The notes below the pieces were generated by a model that did not search any database, was not told where the DNA came from, and was given only the letters and a program-made list of their open reading frames with translations. This document shows, in pieces, positions 23,080 through 33,520 of a DNA stretch of 64,000 nt; the first letter of the stretch is position 1, and the number at the start of each line of letters is the position of its first letter. Source of the stretch: Typhlomys cinereus (Eukaryota; Chordata; Mammalia; Rodentia; Platacanthomyidae). Location: positions 6,177,021 to 6,241,020 of the forward strand of contig JALPQD010000027.1 of assembly GCA_023101885.1 (NCBI GenBank). The letters run 5' to 3'. Position numbers and translations under genes: made by a program.

Positions 23080-23365
23080 CTAGTTAGTAGACAGAAGAAG
23101 GCAGAAAAGAAAGTAAACAGTAATGTTAAAGGGCTGAAGCAGGCAATTTAATAGGGTAATAACTGCCCCTCCCTCCAAAAAAAAATCTCCTCTAGAGACA
23201 TTGGAAAGCTTTACCAAGTCTGTTTCAATTTTTCCCACTGACTGAGTCCCAAGGGTGACGTTGGGGAACCACTGGATTGCTCTGCCTCCTTATTGCTTTG
23301 CTCTAGGATCCCTCAGGTTCAGCTTTCAAGGGCTGGACATACAGGCTGCCACCACATCTACCCAG

Positions 23366-23688
23366 CATTTTTTTAATACATTTTTTATTATTATTTCCGC
23401 TCATACAAACTTAATATAGGTCCACCAGTTCCCTCCCTCCCTCCTCCTCCCCCCGACCCCCCTGCTCCCTCTCCCCTCACTCCTCCCTCCCCATCCCCCA
23501 GTGCCTCCCGCCCCAATTCCCAGAGAGTCCTTTATTGTGCATCCCTGACCCTCCTCTGGGCCCTCTTCTCCAATGACGTACAAGGACCCAGTGGCATTTC
23601 CCTGAACCCTTTCCCGTGTTCCCCTTAAGCATAGGAACACTGCTGTGGCTGCCAATCCCTTGCCTCCTTTAGCAGACAATGCTATGTG
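23366..23688 (-). repeat. 5'-truncated L1 3' end inserted in a SINE
   Basis: On the plus strand it begins with T/A-rich sequence (the reversed poly-A side), then a pyrimidine tract (23429-23520) typical of the rodent L1 3' UTR polypurine region, then ccctctgggccctcttctcc-like text. Target-site duplications could not be settled by eye. Confidence 0.55.
23431..23462 (-). other. G-quadruplex-capable L1 3' UTR tract
   Basis: On the minus strand at least five runs of three or more G lie within 32 bases (complements of C runs at 23431-23433, 23435-23437, 23439-23441, 23449-23454 and 23457-23462). Loops are 1, 1, 7 and 2 nt. Minus is the Mgat5 transcript strand. Confidence 0.7.
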
Positions 23689-23789
23689 GGATCTGGAGAT
23701 GTGAACTTAGGTCCCTTTGCTTGGGAGGCAAAGGCTTTAACCCCTGACCCATCTCCCTGACTCAACTCTACTAATTAGACAGCATCACG

Positions 23790-24260
23790 GAGCTGTCAGT
23801 ACCCCCTAAACTAGCTCATTAACTTCTCACTCACCCGCTGACCTGCCTGCTCTGCTGACATTCAAAGCTGTCCTCGCGCTAACAGAACGACAACCCTGTG
23901 ACTAGTGCATGAACTTGACGTGTCAGAACAAGACTGGCTCGTCACTGCCAGTCATGGTTGTAGCCTGTTACCTACTCATGCCCATTATGGCTTTGAAGGA
24001 CAAAAGCCCCAAGAGGCCTCTGTGGCTCGGTTCCTCCACCCACAGCTTCTTTTACCTCAGTAGAACCAACTTTTCCCCAGGAGATACAAAATTTCCTCTG
24101 TGAAATACTTTAATCTTTGCATATTCTGTCCCAAGTGTGCGCCTCTGTCGCCGTAGGACGACGAAAGCTGCAGTGAAGCGAATCTGCTATGGTTCCGCTT
24201 CCAGAAATGACTCATAAAAGCAGGCGAAGGAGGGCTGGGCTGGGTGCACTGGTTTACTAA
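23790..24260. promoter_or_regulatory. Unique block with CpGs and an AP-1-like site
   Basis: No repeat is recognised. There are scattered CpGs (near 23875-23892 and 24140-24182), and the AP-1-like tgactcat at 24208-24215 lies in aaatgactcataaaag. A regulatory role is inference only. Confidence 0.2.
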
Positions 24261-24504
24261 ACCCTAGCCCACCTGGTGTTCTGTGCTTCTCAAGCTGGTA
24301 CACACGTACTGCCAGGTATTTATGCTATGTGATTTTTATCACTTTGGGAATAATTTCTACTAGGGGACTTTAAGGAGACTCCTTCAACTTTGAAAAACAA
24401 AAATGAAAATATTTCCAAGTAGTTCTAGCCAACAGGCAAGTTTCAGAGACCACTGTCTAGTGTTGCTTCCCCAATTCTTTCTTTTTTTAAAAAGAATTTC
24501 AATA

Positions 24505-24785
24505 TTCGTGTGTGTGTGTGTGTGTACACAAGAGGGTACTTGAGTGTGTGTGTGCGCCTGTGGAGGCCCACAGGTGACATCAGGAATCATCCTGGATTGC
24601 TCTACTTCCTTACGGCTTTGCTTTGTAATTTTCCAGTCTCTACCCACCAGGCCTGGAATTACAGGTTGCTGCCATATATCTGCCCAGTTTTTTTTTTTTT
24701 TTCTTTTGAATCTGGGATCTGAACTCAAGTCCATTTGCTTGTGGGGCAAAGGCTTTAACCCCTAGCTATCTCTCCCGAATCCCCC
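24505..24785 (-). repeat. tRNA-derived SINE with (TG)n tail
   Basis: It has (TG)n at 24509-24525, gcctgtggaggcccacagg, gaatcatcctggattgctct, ggcctggaattacaggttgc, tctgggatctgaactcaag and a ctatctctcccgaat head. Confidence 0.65.
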
Positions 24786-24794
24786 TAATTCCCT

Positions 24795-24995
24795 TCTTAA
24801 GCAAAGCACATCTAGTGGCTGTAGAGCTCTTGCTTAAGCAGGTAGTGTTGGTCAGCTGGCCAATGAATTCCAGCCCCACACTGCATGTGCTCTCACAGAT
24901 GTAATACCAGCACATGGGAGACACAGAGAGGCAGATGGATGTTCAAGCTGGAGGCCAACCTGGTATACAAGACCCTGTCTCCAAAAACAGACAGC
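24795..24995 (+). repeat. B4/B1-like SINE
   Basis: It has an ID-like tggctgtagagctcttgctt, then gtaataccagcacatgggag, ctggaggccaacctggtata and gaccctgtctccaaaaaca. Confidence 0.52.
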
Positions 24996-25264
24996 ATATC
25001 TAGCTCCGACCCCAATGCGCATGAAGACCATCTATTAGCTCCTACTGACTTACCCTTGACCCTCAAGCCAGCCCCCAATGGACAGATCCTGTAATAGTCT
25101 CTCTTCATCTCCCAGATAGTTATTCTCTCTGGTCCTTCATTGTCACCCATTTGCCCCCCACCTGCTCCCTCCTGTTCCCCTCCTATTCCTTCTGTAGCTA
25201 GAGAGTGAAAGTATGTAAGTGCTAAGGACACGATGGTAAGAAATGTTCAGTTTTCTGCACCTTC

Positions 25265-25375
25265 TATATTTTAGCTCCAACTTCTAGACCTCGATTAGCT
25301 CTAATAGAATTGTAATTAGCAAAATCATTATTTAATATATTAGCTGTAATTATTGAAAGACCAGCAGCCACTTAG
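25265..25375. promoter_or_regulatory. AT-rich homeodomain-site cluster
   Basis: Within 80 bases there are a GATTAG, a TAATAGAAT, a GTAATTAGC (25312-25320) and a GTAATTATT (25346-25354). No repeat is recognised. Function is inferred only from motif density. Confidence 0.22.
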
Positions 25376-25824
25376 ACATACGCTGGTTATCTCCGTTGAC
25401 CAGATATCAAGTCCCAACTCATGTGAAGAAGACTGTAAAGTTCCTAACTCTGAGCTTCGGAGGCCCACATGTTTCAAAGCAAGCAGGAGGAAGTACCCAG
25501 GAGGCCCCTGGTGAAGGGCTGGGATTGCTCACGGAAGCTCAGGGGACTTGAAGTTCATGTAGTTGTGAAGGAGGAAGGTGTAGTTGTAGATGAGAGCTGC
25601 CAAGGAAATCAGGATGACACAGTGTTCAAATCCAGCTGTTTCTGCATGCTCTCTGTGAAAGCTCAGATGGCCCCTGTATGCTTCCTGAGTCTTAAATCTA
25701 AAATGTGTGCAGAAGCAACCACATCTACTTCCAGATGCTAGAATGTTACTAAGAATATCTGGTGTGCAGTAAGTGGGTCTATACAGTTAGTAAGGGATAG
25801 CGACCATCAAGAATGGGGTTGGAA

Positions 25825-25960
25825 GTCAGCTGGGCTCCTGCCTGCTGTGGATTCCATCTCTGGCACAGTGCAAGTAAGGTGAAGTAGCCTATATGTGTCA
25901 TTCTAGCTCTCAGGAGTTCAAGGTCAGCCTAGGGGTTATGTGAAACTATATAAAAAAAGT
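25825..25960 (+). repeat. B1-like SINE fragment
   Basis: It has cattctagctctcaggagtt, caaggtcagcctaggggtta and an A-rich end. Confidence 0.42.
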
Positions 25961-26539
25961 GATTGCTGATACTGATATTGGAATCAAATCTTTTCACAGT
26001 ACAGGGCACTTGGAAATCACTAACAAAGCATAGTTGCTACTACGTTATCTACACTACTGCTTTTCTGTCAGTAAGCTGCCACCGACTCTGGTTTTTGAGG
26101 TCTTGCATGATGCAATAGGAAGAAGGATCTCTCTGTATTGCTTTAACACTTCAACTGTTTCTAGAATATTTCTTCAATGACCTTCTTCTGGAAATACTTG
26201 GTGTTGCAACCCGACAACCTAGTTGCTGAGTAAGCTGTCTCTGACATTGCTATCTGGGACTGAAATGATCCAACAGCCTCTCTCTGGCCAGTTGTGTCAA
26301 CTGAAGCAACACTGTTATATGGAGCTTTTTTTCTGTATGACCTGGTGACCTTTTGGACTTTGCCCTCAGTTTGTCCTAAAAGGGGTGATGAGGATCTGTC
26401 TGGTTCAGTAGCAACTAGAATATTTCATTTTAGTGGGAGACTAATGAAAACCCAAGAGGTTCCTGAAGTTAACAAGACTGGGGGTGGGTATCCCTCCAAG
26501 GTGAAGAAAAGCAGTAAAAACTGCTGGGGAGAGGAAACT

Positions 26540-26850
26540 TGAGCCAGCAGACAATGGGAAGGTGACTCTGAGCAGTCCTGCAGACTGGAGGAGACTCTTC
26601 CAGGAGCAAGTCATGCAGAGGAAAGTTCCAGAGTTACAGCTTTGGTGAGTCTGACCCAGGCTCAGGTGACTTTCTGGTGACATGGCTGCCTTTGAATGAT
26701 CCCCGCTCCTGTCAGTAACCCTCACCCCGACTCTTGTAAATAACCTAATAAACTCATCGGATTGTCAAGTTGACCTTGGTATCACTGTTTCTTTGGTCTG
26801 TTGTTGAATTCCTATCTGGGGTAGACAGATAGTGAATGTGCAGTGTCTCC
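26540..26850 (+). repeat. LTR-like segment (MaLR-type suspected), copy 1
   Basis: It has gaaggtgactctgagcagtc, gtaaccctcaccccgactct, an aataaactcatcggat poly(A)-signal context, tttggtctgttgttgaatt and ctatctggggtagacagat. The last part recurs at 46890-46930. The family name is a guess. Confidence 0.42.
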
Positions 26851-27349
26851 CCAGAAAAAATGTTGCACATTGAGGACCTGGCACCAGGCGTAGGGTTAAG
26901 GGACTGAGTTAGAAGTTGGCTACTATTGAAAAGGATTAGGTCGGGCCTTGAAGGAAATTCATTTTATCCAACTTAAATTATAAAGAGGAGTTGGTGGCCC
27001 TGCTTTAAGATTTAGAAAGCTTGATGTAGGCAGAGAGGAGGGCGAAGTCCGGCAAGTTAGTAATGAGGAGCTGGGAATGTCAGAAGCACCCGTGGTGGCC
27101 AGATCCCAGAAATGCCTCAGTTTCAATTTCCCACAGTCCTTTCTGAAGCCCCAGCTCACGGCTGTGATGAACACAGGTTTCTGTCCACGGGGCATATATT
27201 TAGTTCCTGAAAACAATCTCCTTGTTCCCTTGTTAGTGAAGTACTGCTCCATTTTTCCTCCATTAGTTGTTTCCTCACAGAACCGTTATAACAGTTCACC
27301 ACTTCTCTTTGTGTGTTCTGATTTTCCTACTGAAAAGCAACCTCCTTAC

Positions 27350-27519
27350 TCTTTAAGCTCGGCCAGGGAGGCTGAGATCCGGATGTCGTGGCCAAGCAGG
27401 TACAGAGATGTAATTAAATCACTCCACTGAACCAGTTCGCCAAGTGGGCCCCCGCTGAACGCAGTCTCTGCGATCTTGAAGCCAGACTCCTTGGTCAGGA
27501 GGCCCAGGTGAACGAGGAC
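27350..27519 (-). CDS. Mgat5: Mgat5 internal exon e, carrying the catalytic Glu297
   Basis: This 170 nt exon enters in phase 0 and ends with the first two bases (GA) of Glu326. It reads VLVHLGLLTKESGFKIAET, then FSGGPLGELVQWSDLITS and LLGHDIRISASLAELK. The acceptor is gtcttgcag. The donor is AAAGA|gtaagg, so the exon ends in A rather than G. The Glu in GPLGELVQW is codon 28 of the exon (GAA at 27436-27438). Counting from exon a, it falls at residue 297, the position I recall as the catalytic base in the published GnT-V structure. The count agrees exactly, which supports both the numbering and the exon assignments. The exon codes part of the N-terminal Rossmann-like lobe. Confidence 0.96.
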
Positions 27520-27765
27520 CTGCAAGACAGAGGCACATGGCTGACCTCTCAGAGGCCATTCAAAGCCTACACTAAGACCTGTATCGCAGAGCAAGTGACC
27601 GATCCTAAAGGTCTCAGCATGGGGGAATAGTAATTTCTTAGCAGGTAGTAGAGGAGAAAGGAAATGATGTTTCTGCTACTTCGACAAATCACAAAACATC
27701 AATTGCTCTTGGTGTAGCTGTGAGAGTGAGATATGGACTGTTCTGGGTCTAAAAAAAATGGGGTA

Positions 27766-27995
27766 TAGGGCTGGGGAGATGGCTGGGGTGACAAAGTGCT
27801 TGTTTTGCACATAAGTGTTTAATCCCTAGAACCCACATAAAGTAGCTGAGCATAGTAGTGTGCTTGCAATCCCAATGGTGGGGAAGTGGAGATATAGTTA
27901 GATCGCTGGGGTTTGCTGGCCCTAATTGGTGAGTTCCAGGTCCCTGTGAGAAACTGTCTCAAAAACAGACAGACAGACAGACAGAAAAACATGAC
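27766..27995 (+). repeat. B3-like SINE with (CAGA)n tail
   Basis: It has agggctggggagatggctgg, cccacataaagtagctgagc, gggtttgctggccctaatt, gtgagaaactgtctcaaaaa and five CAGA units. It starts about 250 bp from the acceptor of exon e. Confidence 0.66.
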
Positions 27996-28339
27996 AATAC
28001 AGTCTTCACCTAGCTTCAGTGATTCCTAACTCATGACAAATCCCACTGAGTCTAGGCCTCTTTTTTTCCTTGGCTCCCATAACATGCTTTTGAAACAAAC
28101 TTTACATACATCTCATTTTCGTATCTACCTTTAAGTGAAGTACCACTCACTAAACACTGCCCAGGCTCGTTGCTCCCAACTCCTTCAATTCATCCTGCAC
28201 GCAGAGATGTGGGATTTCCTCAGCTGAATGCCTCATGTTCCAGTGTGTGAGTCAGAAGGCAAATACACACAGTATAGTGATTCCTGTGTTAAGTAACCCA
28301 TGATGACCTGCCTGGGAAAGGGAGGTGTTGCAATTTATA

Positions 28340-28780
28340 TAAGCTCCCTGTCATGGTTAGGCACAGGTGTCAACTTGACTGTTGAGGGTTTGAGTTCTGG
28401 GCACAGTTGTAGAGAATTGATGGTTGAGTTAAGCACAGGGCAAACCTGAAGATTGTCTAGCTGATGGGGAACACTTAGCCCATGGTGGGTGGGATTAGCC
28501 CCTGGATAAATCACAGAGAGCTGGTTGAGAGAGCTGGCATCCTTCTGTTCACTTGGCCAGACATGCTGGTCTGGCAAGTAAGGATTGTCCATCTCTCAGC
28601 CATTTTGCAGTGATGGTGTGGCCAGTTCCCTTGGCCCTGGTGTTGGTGCATGCTCTCCCGTCAAGCTGGACTATGAACTGTAACCGGAATGTTGTAAGAA
28701 AGTAAACTCCTTGTTCCCTTAAGCTGCGTGATGGTCATTTATCAGCCATCATGCAGGTGAACTGCAACACTCCCATACCC
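28340..28780 (+). repeat. URR1-like (hAT-derived) dispersed repeat
   Basis: It has ggtgtcaacttgactgttga, catggtgggtgggattagcc, gtgtggccagttcccttggc, gaactgtaaccggaatgttg and cttaagctgcgtgatggtca. It is the longest copy in the window. Confidence 0.6.
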
Positions 28781-28839
28781 CAGAATTTGCCAAATACAAC
28801 CCCAAGGTGTTGTAAAAAACCAACAAAAGGTCATTCCAT

Positions 28840-28955
28840 GCCATGGATTGAATGTGAATCCCCTCTACCCCACAGACTCACGTGTATGAATCCTTAGCTA
28901 GTGTCAGTGTTTGGGAAGGTCGTGGCACCATTAAGAGGTGGAGTCCGGGGCTCAC
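28840..28955 (+). repeat. URR1/hAT-like fragment
   Basis: It has gattgaatgtgaatcccctc, gactcacgtgtatgaatcc, gtttgggaaggtcgtggcac and aagaggtggagtc. It matches the start of the copy at 42860-43145 and breaks off where a SINE begins. Confidence 0.45.
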
Positions 28956-29105
28956 TTATTCAGCTAGACTGGCTGGCTAGCAAGCTCTGGGGATCCTCCT
29001 GTCTTCTCTTCTCCCAACACTGGATTTCCAGCTCGAACTACACTATATCTCACCCTTTTATTGGATATGGATTGGAAGGATAAAACTCAGGCCCTCAACC
29101 AAACA
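28955..29105 (-). repeat. B3-like SINE fragment
   Basis: It has ctagactggctggctagcaa, ctctggggatcctcctgtct, ccaacactggatttccag and ataaaactcaggccctcaa. Confidence 0.5.
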
Positions 29106-29839
29106 TATCTTTTCTGTCCTCCGATAATAACCCATGGGGTTTGTTTGGTCTTGAAATACTAATATCACAAAGCTGACAAACATTAATGTGTAAACTGTCC
29201 CTGCTGCCCTGTGACTGACCGTCTAGCTCTGGCCATGTCAGACAGTTGGCCCTCACTCTCTGATTCGGTCCTAGCATCCCCTTGATAGTCTCTTTGTTCT
29301 TGGGTAAAACAATATACACTATGCTTATTCGGTTCAATTTCCGTCTCAGATCTTAATGAGCCATTTTGCCAAGAACCTCCGATAGCAACTAGTGGAACAT
29401 ACTTAAAGATCAAGGTCTGCCACTTAAGGGACTCTGCTGATGACTCTCTGGAGTCCTTTCCATGGCCCTGGCTGGAAACCTTATATTTCCTCAGAGAGAA
29501 AATAAACTCTGAGCTCTTATTGGTACCATCAACTCAAGCTTAGTATCTAATATCTTCACCTATCAGTTTACTCAAAGTCCACATGATCCAGACTCAGAAT
29601 GGGAATGTCAATACTTCCACATATGGCATGATTGAAATATTTTAAAATTTTGAAGATTGCCTTAAAATATTTTCACTATTGTCTTTGGCCAGTTTATGAT
29701 GTTCTACAGACATTAAAGAACAGTCTTTTTTGGTGTGTTTACATCAAAGTCAGATAGATATGCATCCAGACCATCACCTTTATTTTTCTGATGATGTTCA
29801 GGTATGATTTTTATAAATTAAATACCAAGTCACACATGA

Positions 29840-29995
29840 AAAAAGATGTGAAAGTAGGAGGGAGACTGGCTGGAACGGAGAATGTATGCAATGGACAGGA
29901 GAGGGATGGGATTAGGTAATAAGAAAGGAAAACAGAGATTCATTGCATCCATATGCGAGAGTTTCAAAATTAATTAATTAATTAAGCTATAAAAT
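29840..29995 (+). repeat. L1 3' end
   Basis: It has gaaagtaggagggagactgg, a purine-rich run and attcattgcatccatatgc before an A/T-rich end. It parallels 57325-57475 closely. Confidence 0.45.
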
Positions 29996-30289
29996 ATTTC
30001 CAACGTCAAATCAAAAAGTACAACAGAGTCAGTTTCTGTGCATGTTGCCTCCAATCTATTCCTTCCTTCCTCACTTCTTGGGCCATTTGATTTTCTCACT
30101 ACACTAAAATATGCACAACATGAACTTCACCATGTTAATGAACACAGTCTACAAGTACCATGAACACTGACATGGAGTGCAAACATGTTCACCGTCTAGC
30201 TCTTTGTTTTGAATTTTAAGCTGTCAATCTTACAATTTGGAAAGTTAGAAATAAATATGTAAAAGGTATTTATTATTTTCCTGATTGTT

Positions 30290-30610
30290 GGAACCAAATA
30301 CCTGACAACTGATTTAAAGGTTTTTTTTTTTCTGGCGGACAGTGTAAGGAGGAGACACAGTCCACCATGGTGGGGAAGGCATGGAGGTAGGAGCAGGGGC
30401 AGCTAGTCACAGTGTATTACATAGTTGGGAAGGACAGAGCAGGCAGAAAGTGGGTCTGGGCTATCAAACCTCAAGTTCTACCCCACTGATGTACTTCCTC
30501 CACCAAGGCCCCACCTCCTAAAGATTCCACAACCTTTCCAAACAGCGCCACCTGCTGGGAACCAAGTGTTCTACATGAGCCTGTGGGGGAACATTTCTCA
30601 TTACCAGCCC
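30290..30610 (-). repeat. URR1/hAT-like dispersed repeat
   Basis: It has ggaaccaaatacctgacaac, acagtccaccatggtgggga, ccaccaaggccccacctcct, aacagcgccacctgctggga and catgagcctgtggg. Confidence 0.55.
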
Positions 30611-31014
30611 CACGTTACATAGCGCTATATATCTGCATAAGTACATATGTGTATGTATGTGTAAATGTCACTATCTTCCACTAAAGATATATCCTGAAAT
30701 TATGCCTTAGGACATAACATTACATGTAAGGAAGATTCTTTAATTCTACTACCCAGCAGCAGCTTCTGACCACATGTTCTAGTCTATGAATAGCTGTCTG
30801 ACCTTGTGTATCTGGTCATATTGTTTCTCCTATGAGGTCTAAGTGAAACCACCATATTCAATATGATTTGAAGTTTTGCAAACTATACCTGTGTTTTCTT
30901 TTTTAATTATATCAAATTAGTCAAAATAAGGAATCCTAAACTCATTTTTTAACGTAACTTATTTTTAGAAGTTCCAGAGTCATGTTGCTTAATGTATAAC
31001 TAATAACTATAACT

Positions 31015-31437
31015 AATGTTGAATGTGTATGTGCATGCATGTGTGTGCATATTCAAATGTGTACCTGTTCAAGTATATGCATATATGTGGGCATGTGTAT
31101 ATGCATGTTCATAAGCATGCATGTGTGAGTATGCATATTCATGTGTGCATGTGTGTGTACATAAAGGAGGAGGCCAGACATTGAACTTGGGTATTGTTTC
31201 TGAAGCTCCATTCACTACTGTTTGGACACAGGTCTTTCACTGGCCGGGAGTTCACTAGTTAGTCTGGAATGGCTGGCCAGTGGGCCTAGGAATCCTCCTG
31301 CTTTTGCCTCTTTAGTGCTGGAATTGCAGACACATCTGCCATGCCTACCCTGTGTACTTGGGTTCTGGGGTTCAGATTTAGGCCCTCATGCTTTCATGGT
31401 AAATAATTTATTAACTAAACTGTTCCCTAACCTGGGT
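31015..31437 (-). repeat. B3-like SINE with long TG/TGCA-rich tail
   Basis: A degenerate TG tract (31020-31165) is followed by gaggaggccagacattgaac, ggacacaggtctttcactgg, gctggccagtgggcctagga, tctggggttcagatttagg and an ID-like head. Confidence 0.57.
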
Positions 31438-31888
31438 TTAAGACCTTCTAACTCCAGGGGCTTTTAGTGGGTTTCTTGCCAAGTGGCTCCCATGAAGCTA
31501 AAGAAACCAGTTCAAGTTGACTAAACCTCTGTCTCCCAGGTCCACAGGCAGAAGCACCATGAGACAGAGCAGCAGTGAGCCCAGGAAAGGCACATCAGAA
31601 ACGAGACATCTGTGATGGGAGAGTAGGATGCTCTCAGAAGTTAGACGGAAGCAAAGCAGGGGTTTCCTGAAGTGCTCAGAGACAGTCAGGAGCTCTAGAG
31701 AACAGTCGAGGGGCAGATAGTACCTCAGTTCTATCTAAGGAACCTGTTTTGGTCCCTGCTCAGACAAGGGTATTGTGGGAATGGGGCTAGGGCTGCAGGG
31801 GGTGCAGGCTGATTCATCTGACAGCATGTGATCCGAGATGTGATCTCAGAGGAGTGCAGCATGCGACAGGCTTAGCAGAGACACTCAC

Positions 31889-32050
31889 CTTCTTGCGTTT
31901 TCTCTTCTCTAGGTTCTGCTTCTCAGCCAGGGAGCGCATGGCCTGGATCCATGCATCGGCCATGCGCCGGATCCGCAACCTCATCCAGCGGAACTCCTCA
32001 CGTTTCTTCATGATACTGTAGAGAAGGTTAAAATCCGTGCGAATCTCCGC
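31889..32050 (-). CDS. Mgat5: Mgat5 internal exon d (about residues 216-269)
   Basis: This exon is 162 nt with phase 0 at both ends. It encodes 54 residues, from AEIRTDFNLLYSIMKK through FRWMRLRIRRMADAW to EKQNLEKRKRKK. The acceptor is tccttccag and the donor is AAG|gtgagt. The last 18 coding bases (31889-31906) specify KRKRKK, residues 264-269. From recall of the literature, this is the basic segment linked to the angiogenic effect of the shed, secreted form of GnT-V. The exon is strongly amphipathic, rich in Arg, Lys and Glu, and helical in character. It sits 2,009 bp downstream of exon c and 4,369 bp upstream of exon e. Confidence 0.95.
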
Positions 32051-33044
32051 CTGGAAGGAGAGAAATTTAATTTAAAAAAATGAGCAGAAGATAAAAAGGT
32101 GAAAGGGAAAATGTGTTGTTGCCATGTGATTTCCAGAACTTCAAAGAGAGAGGCTTCGAATATGAATCTCAACTCACTGCATGACTTTTGCCCAAGAACA
32201 GTCACGACTGCAAGTTGAAGCCCCAGGCTGCCGAGGGCCGGTATTTCTATAAGGAACATCATTAAGAAAAGACACAATGGGGACAGGAGACTCAGGCCTA
32301 CACGGTCGGGCCAGTCAGTACCCCCTTATTACTCTGAAACTTCTCAGTGCTCAAGAGCATTAGTCATGTGGGGTCTCCAGCTGCCAACAAGCCATTTGGG
32401 AAAAGAAAAGGAGATGCCAGCTCTCAAACGGGTCACTCCACACCACATGGGGGCCAAGGAGCTGCTTTTGCCCAGAGTAGAAATGGGCGAAATGAATGCA
32501 CGCTTTCTAGTTTTCAGCCTGGTCCAAAGCAACAATATTTCTCTTTTTCCGAGGGACTGAAAAGTTGGGGCTACTATTTTTCCAACCACTGCCTCATATG
32601 ATTTAAAATTTGGACTGGAATGATGTGAGATCTGGGAAGATTTTCCTCGCATTCTGGATACCCTAGAGGGTGGGGATGCAACTGCAGCCCAGAACCCAGC
32701 CCCTTTTGTTTCATGAGAAACCGCAGTCTCTCTTCAGCTCATCCTAAGCATTCATCTTTCTGCCCAGCCCAACAGTCTCCTCAGGCTCCATGGTGGACAG
32801 CCTGGGCTGGCATACCTTGGTCCTGGGACCCAGTTTCCTTGCTGCATTAAGTTTTATTGGAACACAGCCATGCCCAAGATTGCCCTCTGCTAGAAAGGCT
32901 AAGTTTAAAAGATGTAACACATTGTATAGCTGGCAAAAAAGAAAATACTTATTACATCTTATGGAAAGGAGGATATTCTTATTGGATCTTATTATATTTT
33001 ATGGTTTTAGTACTCTGGGGGAGGGGAGGTTCATGTAATCCAGT

Positions 33045-33212
33045 CTTAAATTCACCATGTAGCTACCTTGAACTTTTTCCTGCTTTTACTGCTAAGAGAT
33101 GGAATCATAAGCAAGGAGCACATACATGGGTTTATGCCATGTCGGGGATTAAGTCTTTAGCTTCGTGCATGCTAGGCAAGCACTCCACAAACTGAACAAC
33201 ATCTGCAGATCC
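33045..33212 (-). repeat. B4-like SINE
   Basis: It has accatgtagctaccttgaac, a diverged middle, gggattaagtctttagcttc and gcatgctaggcaagcactcc. Confidence 0.55.
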
Positions 33213-33291
33213 TATTGGACCATTTATAGAAGGTGCTGGCTGACCTCCTGGTCTAAAGAATAAAGCCTAAGTTTTCAAGGTGACGCAGGGG

Positions 33292-33486
33292 CTGGTGAGA
33301 TAGCTCAGGGGTTAAAACTCTGCCTCACAAGCAGAAAGTCTTGAGTTTGATCCCAGGTCCCATGTAAAAATGCAGGGGCCTGCACTTCTGGCCCTGGTGG
33401 GCGGCGCCTGGAAAATCCTAGAGTGAAGCAAAAAGGAGGTAGAAACAATCAAGGATGATTTCTGAAATCACCCTTGGTCCTTGGAG

Positions 33487-33519
<33 letters not shown>

Positions 33520-33520
33520 A
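33292..33520 (+). repeat. tRNA-derived SINE, nearly full length, with (CA)n tail
   Basis: The A-box-like tagctcaggggttaaaa and B-box-like gagtttgatcccagg are both visible. The body has ctggccctggtgggcggcg and gatgatttctgaaatcaccc. A (CA)14 tail lies at 33487-33515, then an A-rich end. Confidence 0.68.

Larger units (their letters stand above)
23215..23765 (-). repeat. tRNA-derived SINE split by an L1 insertion
   Basis: The tail-side part (23215-23365) has ccactggattgctctgcctc and ggctggacatacaggctgcc. The head-side part (23690-23765) has gggatctggagatgtgaact, ggaggcaaaggctttaaccc and catctccctgact. The two parts fit one element of the 24525-24785 type, with about 320 bp of L1 between them. 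Confidence 0.6.
23080..27349 (-). other. Mgat5: Mgat5 intron between exons e and f (4,270 bp)
   Basis: This intron holds a SINE split by an L1 insertion, a second SINE of the same family, B1/B4-like pieces and an LTR-like segment. Repeat-poor stretches are 23766-24480, 24996-25820, 25961-26540 and 26850-27349. Two of these contain candidate regulatory blocks listed below. Confidence 0.9.
27520..31888 (-). other. Mgat5: Mgat5 intron between exons d and e (4,369 bp)
   Basis: This intron holds a B3-like SINE, two URR-like copies and a fragment, an L1 3' end, and a further B3-like SINE with a TG-rich tail. Nothing is recognised in 27996-28339, 29131-29840, 30000-30289, 30611-31014 or 31438-31888. 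A possible poly(A) signal near 29500 follows sequence of LTR-like character, but I cannot assign it. Confidence 0.9.

Noticed and set aside
26294..26542. Open frame of 82 codons that reads like a small protein
   Set aside because: It adjoins and partly overlaps the LTR-like segment. There is no start context or homologue that I can name.
33292..33360. A-box and B-box-like motifs suggesting a tRNA gene
   Set aside because: They belong to the head of a tRNA-derived SINE. The cloverleaf is not maintained and the element continues into a SINE body and tail. The same applies to other SINE heads in the window.
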